Of a stretch of DNA of 64,000 nt, positions 9,369 to 17,029 are shown piece by piece; positions within the stretch are counted from its first letter, which is position 1, and every line of letters starts with the position of its first letter. Source of the stretch: Streptomyces sp. NBC_01497 (GTDB lineage: Bacteria; Actinomycetota; Actinomycetes; Streptomycetales; Streptomycetaceae); contig NZ_CP109427.1 in NCBI RefSeq assembly GCF_036250695.1, forward strand, positions 310,001 to 374,000. Reading direction: 5' to 3'. A model generated the notes under the pieces. That model made no database searches. It saw nothing but the letters and a program-made list of their open reading frames with translations, and was not told where the DNA came from. A program made the position numbers and the translations under genes.

Positions 9369-10560
9369 CCTGCCTTTGTCGGGGCTGCGCGACGCTCTCT
9401 CGGATGACGACTTCCGGAGTCATGAGGACGGACAGGTCGTCCCCCTTGTTGGTCACGCGCGGGAACCCGGTGGCGAGCTCTCGTCGTCGTGTGTGACCGT
9501 CCCGCCCCGGTACGTACGACGTTAGAGCGGCCACAGCTCTCCGAGAGTGTCACCGGCCCACCGCCACTCCCGCGCCGACTGTGTGATTCGGCCACCTCGC
9601 GGTGTGCTCTGCGGCCAACCGGGTCGTGTCTGCGGCGCTCGACAATGCGAATACCCTCGCCAGGGTGTGAAACCGGTCCGCCGGCGCGCTCGCCGAGTGC
9701 CGTCGCCTTGCCCTCCGTCGTGCGTACGGGGGGTTCGCGGCACGCCTCTCTCCTCGTCCTGTCACGGTCGGAGGTGTTGTTTCCATCCACACTGCATGTG
9801 GCCGCGCGGCGTGTGAGCCGGGCGGCCTCCAGGTGGTCCAGGCAGAGGTCGGGGCCGATGACGGGCGTGCCGCCCGCACCGGCGAGGCCGTTCCACGAAG
9901 CGTGCTCCGACGGCCCCCGGGGGCTGCTCGACGGGGAGCCCGCCCCCGCCTTCGCCGGCGCCGTCGACCGGGTCGACCTCGGGGCCCCTGCGGTACCCAC
10001 CGGACGGCCCCGCAAGCGAGTCAGCAGAACTCCCTCAACCGTCCTGCTCGCACGCCACCACGACGACCTTGCCCCACCTACTGCTCGATCTCGCGCCGGG
10101 GCACCTGAAAGAGGCCGAGCCGGTGCGCGAGCGCGCCGCGCAACGCAGCGATTCCCATCATGTACTCGCCGTGCGCCCGCCACCGTGCGCGATGCGACCC
10201 GCGCCGCCCGCCGACGCCGGAAAGCTCACGCGGACGGCGTCCCGGGGCGCACCGGATCTCCGGCCGGGGCACGCCCGAAGTACGTCCGCGGCCATGCGGT
10301 CCGTCGCATGCCCCCCGGAGCACCGCAGGTGGCGGTGCAGTTTCCGGCTCTCTCGCAGCGAGGAAGCCGGGCCCCGTCCCGTGCGGATCCGGCGTTCTCC
10401 CACGCGCAGGCCGATGGACCGCCACCCGTTCGTCGAGGCGGAGAACGCACAGGCCACCGCGGCACCGGGCGTGTGAGCACGAAGACCCCCCGGGCCGCCT
10501 ACTGCACGGGGCTTTCCGAGCGATGCGGTAGGCAGCCAGGGTCTTCGCGTGCGCCGGCCC
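9369..10560. other. 1.2 kb without an intact gene; protein-like remnants on minus strand
   Basis: No complete gene is supported. Minus-strand pieces resemble protein sequence. They are GEYMMGIAALRGALAHRL followed by GLFQVPRREIEQ and a stop (10078-10170), FSASTNGWRSIGLRVGERR (about 10380-10440) and GTPVIGPDLCLDHLEAARL (about 9815-9875). They sit in different frames and are separated by stops, which suggests one or more decayed genes of unknown kind. The far right edge is the 3' side of the GH3 gene. Confidence 0.3.
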
Positions 10561-12927
10561 TCATCCCCCGATGGTGAACCCCGCACGCAGCAGCAGCTCG
10601 TCACGCGACGACGGACCGACCAGGAGCTCGAAGGCGCCGGGCTCGACGACACGTTCGCCTTCGGCGTCGACCAGCGTGCACGAGGCGACCGGCAGATCGA
10701 TCAGGACCTCACGCGACTCGCCCGGCGCGAGCCGCACCTGCTGATAGGCCTTCAGTTCCTTCTCCGCCCATGTCACCGAGGTGACGGTGTCGCTGACGTA
10801 CACCTGCACCGTCTCCAGGACGGGACGCGTGCCCGTGTTGGAGACCGTGACCCGTGCGTGGACCGCGTCGCCCGCTCCGAGTTCCGCGGCGGGGATCTCC
10901 AGGTCCGTGTACTCGACGGTCGTATAACTCAGGCCGTCGCCGAAGGCGAAGGACGGGCTCTGCGTCAGATCCGCGTAGCGCCTGCCGTGCTGGCCACGTA
11001 CCTGGTTGTAGTACGTCGGCTGTTGCCCTGCGTGACGGGCGAAGGAGATGGGCAGGCGACCGGCCGGCTCGATGAGGCCGAGGACCAGCTCGGCGATCGC
11101 CTGTCCGCCGAGCATGCCGGGGTTGAAGGCGTGCACGATCGCTGCGGCGTCGTGCGCGGACGGCGGCAGGACCAGTGGCTTGGAACTGATGACCACGACC
11201 ACCAGTGGTTTGCCGGTCGCGGCGAGCGCGTCGAGGAGGTCGGCCTGCCCTCCGACCAGCTCCAGAGTCGCCGTCGACTTGCCCTCCCCCACCAGCTCGA
11301 TCCGGTCGCCCACGACGGCGACGACGTAGTCCGCGGCCTGCGCGCGTGCTACGGCTTCGGCGATCAGTGTCTCCGAGGGCTTCGCGGGCACGACGACCTC
11401 GGGGCGGGGCTGCCCGTCCGGGAAGAACGCGCCCTCCGGGTCGGTGTCGACACTCAGGATGTCCGCGCCCCGGGCATGCGACACGCTCCAGCCCTCGGGC
11501 ACGTGCGCGCGAAGCCCGTCGAGCACGGTGGTGATCATCACGCGCGGCTGGCCCTCGGGGAGCCAGTCGGCCTGGCCGGAGGAGCCGGCCCAGTCGCCGA
11601 GCTGAGTCTGGGCGTCGTCGGCGTTGGGGCCGATGACGGCGATCGTGCGCGCCGCGATCTCCGGGCCGGCGACGGCCCGGCCCTCGGCGTCCGCCTCGAA
11701 TCCCCCCGCGAGGGGAAGGGTGCCGTCGTTGGTGAGCAGGACGAGTGAGCGGCGTGCCGTCTCCAGGTTCAGGACGGCGTGCTCCGCGCTGCCGATCACC
11801 TCGGCCTGGCGGGCAGGGTCCGGGCGGCGCGGGTTCTCGAACAGCCCGAGTTCGAACTTGAGCGCAAGGATGCGGCGGACCGCCTTGTCGATCTCCGCCT
11901 CGTCGAGGACGCCGCCCTCGACCGCTTCCCTTGCCCCGTCGAAGAACTTCGGCGTCGTCATCACCATGTCGTTGCCCGCGCGGACCGCCGCCGCTGCCGC
12001 CTGTGCGTAGTCGCTGTGGATCCGCTGCTCCCACACCATGCGGCCGACGTTGTCCCAGTCGGTCACGAGCGTGCCGGTGTAACCCCACTCGCCGCGCAGT
12101 ACGTCGTTGAGCAGCCAGTTGTTGACCGTGATCGGGACACCGTCCATGGACTGGTATCCGAGCATGAAAGTACGGCAGCCTTCGCGGGCCACACGTTCGA
12201 AGGGAGGCAGGAACCAGGAGCGCAGTTTGCGCCGCGAGATGTCAGCCTCGCTGGCGTCCCGGCCGCCCTGGGTCTCCGAATATCCTGCGAAGTGCTTGGC
12301 GCAGGCGAGGATCGCCGTCGGGTCGGAGAGTCCGTCGCCCTGGTAGCCGCGGACCATGGCGGAGGCCAGCTCACCGATGAGGAAGGGGTCCTCGCCGAAG
12401 GTCTCGCCGACTCGGCCCCACCGCAGGTCCCGTGCGATGCACAGAACCGGTGAGAACGTCCAGTGCACACCGGTCGCCGCGACCTCCACCGCCGTCGCCC
12501 TGGCGACCCGCTCGACGAGGGCGGGGTCCCAGGTCGCAGCCATGCCCAGTTGAGTGGGATAGATCGTCGCGCCCTCCCAGAAGGAGTGCCCGTGGATACA
12601 GTCCTCAGCCACCAGGAGCGGGATGCGCAACCGGGACCGATCGGTGAGTTCGGCCGCCTGAAGGACGTTCTCGGACGAGGCGTGGAGGATGGAACCCGCG
12701 TGCATGTCGGCGACGACATGCACCCCCTCCTTCGCGTTCAACTGCAGCATCTGGCCGATCTTCTCGGGCAGCGTCATACGGCCGACAAGGTCGTCCACCC
12801 GTTCCGTCACGCTCAGAGCAGGGTCGAGATAGCGCGGGGACGACGGAACAGGATGGTCTTTCCCCCCGGACGAACCACTCCCGGCGTCGGCTTGCGGCGT
12901 GTTCTCTCCGGCGGCGGTGGTCGTCAT
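10561..12927 (-). CDS. glycoside hydrolase family 3 beta-glucosidase
   Basis: The 788-residue enzyme has the GH3 barrel (about residues 35-370), the alpha/beta sandwich with C-terminal acid/base side (about 400-640) and a fibronectin type III-like C-terminal domain (about 690-775). The nucleophile is Asp290 in TLVTDWDNV. Substrate-subsite motifs GRVGETFGEDPFL and CAKHFAGY are present. No signal peptide is seen, so it probably acts in the cytoplasm on imported beta-glucosides or xylosides. AGGAGA lies before the ATG. It is divergent from a TetR gene, with two palindromes between the starts, which points to local control by that regulator and a sugar or glycoside ligand. Confidence 0.92.
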   Translation of the reverse strand: MTTTAAGENTPQADAGSGSSGGKDHPVPSSPRYLDPALSVTERVDDLVGRMTLPEKIGQMLQLNAKEGVHVVADMHAGSILHASSENVLQAAELTDRSRLRIPLLVAEDCIHGHSFWEGATIYPTQLGMAATWDPALVERVARATAVEVAATGVHWTFSPVLCIARDLRWGRVGETFGEDPFLIGELASAMVRGYQGDGLSDPTAILACAKHFAGYSETQGGRDASEADISRRKLRSWFLPPFERVAREGCRTFMLGYQSMDGVPITVNNWLLNDVLRGEWGYTGTLVTDWDNVGRMVWEQRIHSDYAQAAAAAVRAGNDMVMTTPKFFDGAREAVEGGVLDEAEIDKAVRRILALKFELGLFENPRRPDPARQAEVIGSAEHAVLNLETARRSLVLLTNDGTLPLAGGFEADAEGRAVAGPEIAARTIAVIGPNADDAQTQLGDWAGSSGQADWLPEGQPRVMITTVLDGLRAHVPEGWSVSHARGADILSVDTDPEGAFFPDGQPRPEVVVPAKPSETLIAEAVARAQAADYVVAVVGDRIELVGEGKSTATLELVGGQADLLDALAATGKPLVVVVISSKPLVLPPSAHDAAAIVHAFNPGMLGGQAIAELVLGLIEPAGRLPISFARHAGQQPTYYNQVRGQHGRRYADLTQSPSFAFGDGLSYTTVEYTDLEIPAAELGAGDAVHARVTVSNTGTRPVLETVQVYVSDTVTSVTWAEKELKAYQQVRLAPGESREVLIDLPVASCTLVDAEGERVVEPGAFELLVGPSSRDELLLRAGFTIGG

Positions 12928-12965
12928 CGTCGATGGTCTCCTGTGTCGGAACGGCCCGGTCAGCC

Positions 12966-12982
12966 ATACGGGTCCACCGTAT
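12966..12982. promoter_or_regulatory. palindrome next to the GH3 start
   Basis: ATACGG and CCGTAT form a perfect six-base inverted repeat around GTCCA, in the divergent promoter region close to the GH3 gene. It is a second candidate operator or lies at its promoter. Confidence 0.4.
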
Positions 12983-12986
12983 CCTC

Positions 12987-13010
12987 AATACCGACCTGGT
13001 GGTAGGTATT
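12987..13010. promoter_or_regulatory. probable TetR operator between GH3 and TetR genes
   Basis: AATACCGACC and GGTAGGTATT form an inverted repeat with nine of ten positions matched around TGGT (24 bases). It sits about 60 bases before each start. The placement and length suit binding of a TetR dimer controlling both genes. Confidence 0.6.
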
Positions 13011-13074
13011 GGCTCTGAGGAACGACCCAGTGGTGCCGTCCGGCACCGCAGGACAAGACCCGGGAGGGTGGCCA

Positions 13075-13674
13075 GTGACCGCCGAACCAAGAGGCAACTA
13101 CGCCAAGGGCCGCGCCAAGCGGCTGGAGATCATCGAGCACGCCGTGACCGTGTTCGGAGAGGTCGGCTACCGGGGAGCCTCGTTGCGGGTGATCGCGAAC
13201 CGCGGAGGCATCTCCCACACCGGTCTGCTTCACCACTTCCCGACCAAGGGGTCCTTGCTGATCGCGGTCCTGGAGCACCGCGACCAGGTGGACGACGTGT
13301 GGCTGACCCGCGACGGCGCCACCGGTGTCGAGCAGTTGCGCGGGCTCACGGAACTCGCCGAACTGAACACCACACGCAAAGCGATCGTCGAACTGTTCTC
13401 GGTCCTCGCCGCAGAGGCCACATCGCCCGAACACCCCGCTCACAGCTACTTTGTGCGGCGCTACGAGAATTCCGTGTCGTCCATGGCGCTCACCTACACC
13501 CTGGCCCGCGAGGAGGGAGTCCTGCGGGCCGGAGTCGACCCGGACACAGCGGCGCAGCAGTTGGTCGCCCTGATGGACGGCCTTCAGGTCCAATGGCTCC
13601 TCAGCGGGTGTGTCACCGACATGGCCGGCGTGCTGCGTGCCCACATCGCGGCACAGCTCACTGTGCCCTTCTGA
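13075..13674 (+). CDS. TetR-family transcriptional regulator
   Basis: The 199-residue protein starts with a helix-turn-helix domain. AVTVFGEVGYRGASLRVIAN is followed by GGISHTGLLHHFPTKGSLL (about residues 22-62), where HTGLLHHF is the recognition helix. The C-terminal all-helical part binds ligand and dimerises. The GTG at 13075 has GGGAGGGT seven bases before it. An earlier TTG at 13009 would overlap the palindrome and is unlikely. The regulator is divergent from the GH3 beta-glucosidase and is likely its repressor and its own. The ligand cannot be told; a sugar derived from glucoside breakdown is only inferred from context. Confidence 0.9.
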   Translation: MTAEPRGNYAKGRAKRLEIIEHAVTVFGEVGYRGASLRVIANRGGISHTGLLHHFPTKGSLLIAVLEHRDQVDDVWLTRDGATGVEQLRGLTELAELNTTRKAIVELFSVLAAEATSPEHPAHSYFVRRYENSVSSMALTYTLAREEGVLRAGVDPDTAAQQLVALMDGLQVQWLLSGCVTDMAGVLRAHIAAQLTVPF

Positions 13675-14068
13675 ACCCTCAGGAGCCCGGTCGGCAGCGC
13701 CTCGGCGTCGAAGAACGACTCTGCGACGCAGGGCACCCCCGCAGCGTCCACCCACAGTGGATACGGCATCCCTTCTGAAGGACGATCAGGGGCGGCCCCC
13801 GGGCGTCCAGGCAAGGTCCGCTGCGACGTCGGGGCTCTCGGCAACGACGCGTGAGCGGCCCCGGGCAAGGGCTCGGGGACACAGTGGCACGGCTGCCGGC
13901 TGGGGCCCTGCCCTGTTCCATGAGGCCCGGCCCCTGCTCAGCGGGGTGGTCCGAGCAGGCGGCAGACGGTCAACTCGGCCGGCGGCATGCGTGCCGGCGA
14001 GGTCCCACCTCACCCCCTTCAGGATGAGATCCAGATCACATTACTCAGCGCCTAGCAAGTCCCCAACT
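13675..14068. other. intergenic region between TetR and PadR genes
   Basis: No intact gene is supported. On the minus strand 13678-13780 reads GMPYPLWVDAAGVPCVAES, which looks like the start of a small actinobacterial protein, but the frame then runs into the TetR 3' end and shows no continuation. It is probably a remnant. Confidence 0.3.
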
Positions 14069-14096
14069 ATTCACTGAATACATGTACTTGGTGAAT
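14069..14096. promoter_or_regulatory. probable PadR operator
   Basis: A 28-base inverted repeat matches at 11 of 14 pairs. The outer arms ATTCAC and GTGAAT flank a central TACATGTA-like core. It ends ten bases before the PadR start. The ATGTA/TACAT core is typical of PadR sites, so the operon is likely autoregulated. Confidence 0.65.
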
Positions 14097-14106
14097 ACTG
14101 CTGTCC

Positions 14107-14640
14107 ATGAGTACCCGTCACATCGTCCTTGGCTTGCTCGCCACCGGCTCCAGGCATGGATACGACCTCAAGCGCCGGCATGACGAACGCTTCCCGCAGG
14201 CCAGGCCACTTGCCTACGGGCAGGTCTACACGACACTGCAGCGGCTGGTGCGGGACGGACTCGCCGAGATCGAGGAGACGAGTTCCGACGGTGGTCCAGA
14301 GCGGACGATGTACCGTCGCACGGACGCCGGAGCGCGTGAACTCGCCGATTGGGCAGGGTCCATCACACCGCCCGCACCGTTTGTCGCGAACGAGATCTTC
14401 ACGAAAGTCATCGTCGCGATCCTGTCCCGCGGTGACCCGGCGGCCTATCTCGCGGCGCAGCGGGCCTCGCACATGCAGCGGATGCGAGAGCTCACGGCAG
14501 TGAAATCCACCAAAGGCGCCGATCTCGCCACCGTGCTCTCGGCGGACTACGCCCTCACCCACCTCAACGCCGATCTGCGCTGGATGACGACCACCGCCGA
14601 CCGGCTCGCCACTCTGACCGCGGAGGTCGAAACAACGTGA
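14107..14640 (+). CDS. PadR-family transcriptional regulator
   Basis: The 177-residue protein begins with the PadR winged helix: IVLGLLATGSRHGYDLKR, then GQVYTTLQRLVRDGLAEIEE and a wing with RTMYRRTDAGARELADW (about residues 6-80). A C-terminal dimerisation region of the AphA-like type follows. It overlaps the next gene by four bases (GTGA), so it heads an operon with an ABC ATPase and an FtsX-like permease. PadR-ABC pairs of this type are commonly inducible drug or peptide efflux systems, with the regulator repressing its own operon through the palindrome just upstream. The ATG is only ten bases after that palindrome, so the leader is very short. Confidence 0.92.
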   Translation: MSTRHIVLGLLATGSRHGYDLKRRHDERFPQARPLAYGQVYTTLQRLVRDGLAEIEETSSDGGPERTMYRRTDAGARELADWAGSITPPAPFVANEIFTKVIVAILSRGDPAAYLAAQRASHMQRMRELTAVKSTKGADLATVLSADYALTHLNADLRWMTTTADRLATLTAEVETT

Positions 14641-15338
14641 ATGCCACAGAGCCCGCACCTGGGCAACCGCTCCTCGCCGCCCGGGAACTGTACAAGGCCT
14701 ACGGCTCGACCCCCGCACTGCGCGGCATGTCGGCAGACCTCCACGCCGGAGAGATCCTCGCTCTGACAGGCCCCAGCGGTAGCGGCAAGTCCACCCTGCT
14801 GCACTGCATGGCAGGGATTGTCCGCCCCGATCGCGGGCCGGTGACATACCGCGAAGAGCGCCTCGATCGTGTGCCGGAGAAGCGCCTGAGCGAGCTGCGA
14901 CGCACCGAGTTCGCGGTGCTGTTCCAGTTCGGGCAGTTGATCCCCGAACTCACCGCGATGGACAACGTCTCCCTGCCGCTGATCCTCAACAAAACAGACC
15001 GTCGCGCCGCCCAGGAGCAGGCACGTACGTGGCTGGAGCGATTCGGGGTGCTGGACCGGGCCGAGGCACGCCCCGGTGAACTCAGCGGCGGCCAAGCGCA
15101 GCGCGTCGCGCTGGCCCGCGCGCTGGTCACCGGCCCGAAGGTCGTCTTCGCGGACGAGCCGACAGGCGCCCTCGACTCGCTCGCGGGTGAGCAGGTGATG
15201 ACCGAGCTGACCTCGGCTGCACGGGAGCTGAACGCAGCAGTGCTTCTGGTCACGCACGACGCCACGGTCGCCGCGTACGCAGACCGTGAGATCCGGCTGG
15301 CAGACGGCCGCAACGCCGCACTGGAGGTGTCCGCGTGA
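14637..15338 (+). CDS. ABC transporter ATPase, MacB/LolD type
   Basis: The 233-residue ATPase has Walker A GPSGSGKSTLLHCMAG, the Q-loop at FQFGQLIPELTAMDNV, the signature LSGGQAQRVALARAL, Walker B VVFADEPTGALDS and the H-loop LLVTHD. DEPTGALDS is typical of the MacB/LolD/FtsE group, which powers extrusion from the membrane rather than substrate import. It overlaps PadR by four bases and the permease gene by four, so the three are translationally coupled. The start is GTG. Confidence 0.93.
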   Translation: MNATEPAPGQPLLAARELYKAYGSTPALRGMSADLHAGEILALTGPSGSGKSTLLHCMAGIVRPDRGPVTYREERLDRVPEKRLSELRRTEFAVLFQFGQLIPELTAMDNVSLPLILNKTDRRAAQEQARTWLERFGVLDRAEARPGELSGGQAQRVALARALVTGPKVVFADEPTGALDSLAGEQVMTELTSAARELNAAVLLVTHDATVAAYADREIRLADGRNAALEVSA

Positions 15339-16666
15339 GGGCGGAACTGCGACTGGCCTGGCTTCTCACCAGTGGTTCTGACCGACGTGAATGGTGGCGG
15401 ATCGGCCTCACCGGCGTGGGCGCGGCCGGCCTCGCCGCCTGCGGCGGAATGGCCGCAGCCGTTGCGTCCATACGCGGATACGCGAACCTTCCGGTCGCCC
15501 ACGGCCTGCTGGACAATCCGGGTGAGCGCCGCGGCGTGCTCCTGGCGCTGCTGCTTTTACTGATCCCGGCTCTCGGCTTTCTCGGGCAGTGCGCACGGCT
15601 GGGTGCCGTGCATCGCGATCACCGTATGGCGCGGCTGCGGCTGGCAGGCGCCGCTCCGGGGCGAGTGCGGTGGATCGCCGCGCTGGAGTCCGGGTTTGCC
15701 TGCCTGGTGGGCTCGGTCCTGGGCGCCGTGGTGGTGGCCGAATGCGTGCTTGGCACGGGCCGGACTCCGGCTCGGCTGTGGTGGGTGATCACTGCTGTCA
15801 TGCTCGCGGTCCCGGTCATAGGCGTGGTGGTCAGCCTGACCGCCCTGCGCCGGGTGGTCGCCTCACCTCTCGGCGAGGTGCGACGGGTGCCGCGCGGACC
15901 GGGCGGGGGTCGAGCCCTCATGTTGGGCGCGATCCTCGTCGCGGCAGCCGTGACCGGTGCCATCCTCATGCTCGCGTACGGCCCTGCGGGGCTCGTGTCC
16001 CCGGTCCTGTTCGGCGCGTTGCTCCTGGTCGGCGCGGGGGCCGTGTGCGTAAGCGGTGGCCTGGCCCGGCTGACGGGACGCCGGTACGCGGCGCGCGCCG
16101 AGAGTGCGGCCTTGCTGATCGCCGCCGAGCGGCTGTGCGCCGATCCCTGGGCGGCGGCCCGCACCCATGCGGCCGTCCTGCTCGTGACGGTGGTGGCCAC
16201 CGGCTTGACGGGCGTGCGCGAGGCACTGCTCGATACGCTGAACCACAGCGAGTACGACCACACCAACCTTGACTTCTACACCAGCGGGATCAACCTGGCA
16301 GGTGCGGCGGTCCTGGCCGGTCTCCTCATCGTGCTCGTCTCGGTCGCCGTGAGCGCCGCCGAGTCACTGGCGGCCCGGCGCGGGGCACTGGCCCAACAGG
16401 TCGCCGCAGGTGTGCCGCGGACGGTTCTCAGCCGCGCAGTGCTCCTCGAAACCGCCCTGCCGTTGGCACCGGCCCTGCTTCTCTCTGGGGCCGCCGGGCT
16501 GGCCGTCGGCATCTGGTACATGTCGGTCGCCGAACACGGACTCACCGTGCCGTACTGGGCCCTGGCTGTCCCGCCCCTGTCGCTCACCGCCTGTCTGCTG
16601 GCCGCGGCCACGTCGCTGCCCCTGCTACGCCGCGAGACCGATCCGACCGAGCTGAGGCACACCTGA
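15335..16666 (+). CDS. FtsX-like ABC transporter permease
   Basis: The 443-residue membrane protein has a cytoplasmic start, then about eight hydrophobic helices in two clusters (roughly residues 25-215 and 225-435). The last four span the FtsX-like domain, with LVSVAVSAAESLAARRGALAQQVAAGV as the coupling region (quoted in part: AAESLAARRGALAQQ). It pairs with the ATPase encoded just upstream, sharing a GTGA overlap. Streptomycete FtsX-type permeases with PadR regulators usually serve antibiotic or peptide resistance. The substrate is unknown. The operon appears to end here. Confidence 0.85.
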   Translation: MRAELRLAWLLTSGSDRREWWRIGLTGVGAAGLAACGGMAAAVASIRGYANLPVAHGLLDNPGERRGVLLALLLLLIPALGFLGQCARLGAVHRDHRMARLRLAGAAPGRVRWIAALESGFACLVGSVLGAVVVAECVLGTGRTPARLWWVITAVMLAVPVIGVVVSLTALRRVVASPLGEVRRVPRGPGGGRALMLGAILVAAAVTGAILMLAYGPAGLVSPVLFGALLLVGAGAVCVSGGLARLTGRRYAARAESAALLIAAERLCADPWAAARTHAAVLLVTVVATGLTGVREALLDTLNHSEYDHTNLDFYTSGINLAGAAVLAGLLIVLVSVAVSAAESLAARRGALAQQVAAGVPRTVLSRAVLLETALPLAPALLLSGAAGLAVGIWYMSVAEHGLTVPYWALAVPPLSLTACLLAAATSLPLLRRETDPTELRHT

Positions 16667-17029
16667 CCAGCCGCTGAAGCGTGGCGGCCCAGCAGAAGGG
16701 TCGCCGGAGCGTCCGTTGTGCCCGGTCGCTCCGGCGACGACTCCCTCGGCAGTTCTGTATGCGCCTCATTTCGACGACCTGCTCTCTTGCGGTCGATGCG
16801 AGCCTGCCGCCGGCTTCACGACCACTCCCTCGCTGCCCGCCTCGCCCCACGCCGGACCGAATCAGCCGAGGGCCACCTGGCCATCTCCCAGGTACGGCAG
16901 GAGCGTCCGCGGCGCGTGTACCGCGTACCGCTCGGAGTCTTCCCCGTGCAGGTCCCGCCTCTCGCCCGGCGGCAGATGCGTCAGGTCCCGGCCGCGCTGC
17001 CGCTGGACGTCGAGGGCACCGAGCACGGA
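16667..17029. other. intergenic region with a protein-like remnant
   Basis: No intact gene is supported in these 363 bases. On the minus strand, downstream of the large hydrolase, 16863-17000 reads RDLTHLPPGERRDLHGEDSE then AVHAPRTLLPYLGDGQVALG and a stop. This looks like a real protein end but has no start or ribosome site. It is likely a leftover gene fragment; I cannot name it. Confidence 0.3.

Noticed and set aside
9489..10577. 362-codon plus-strand frame in the gap before the GH3 gene
   Set aside because: Arg/Pro/Ala-rich with no motif or ribosome site; minus-strand protein-like fragments in the same place argue against it.
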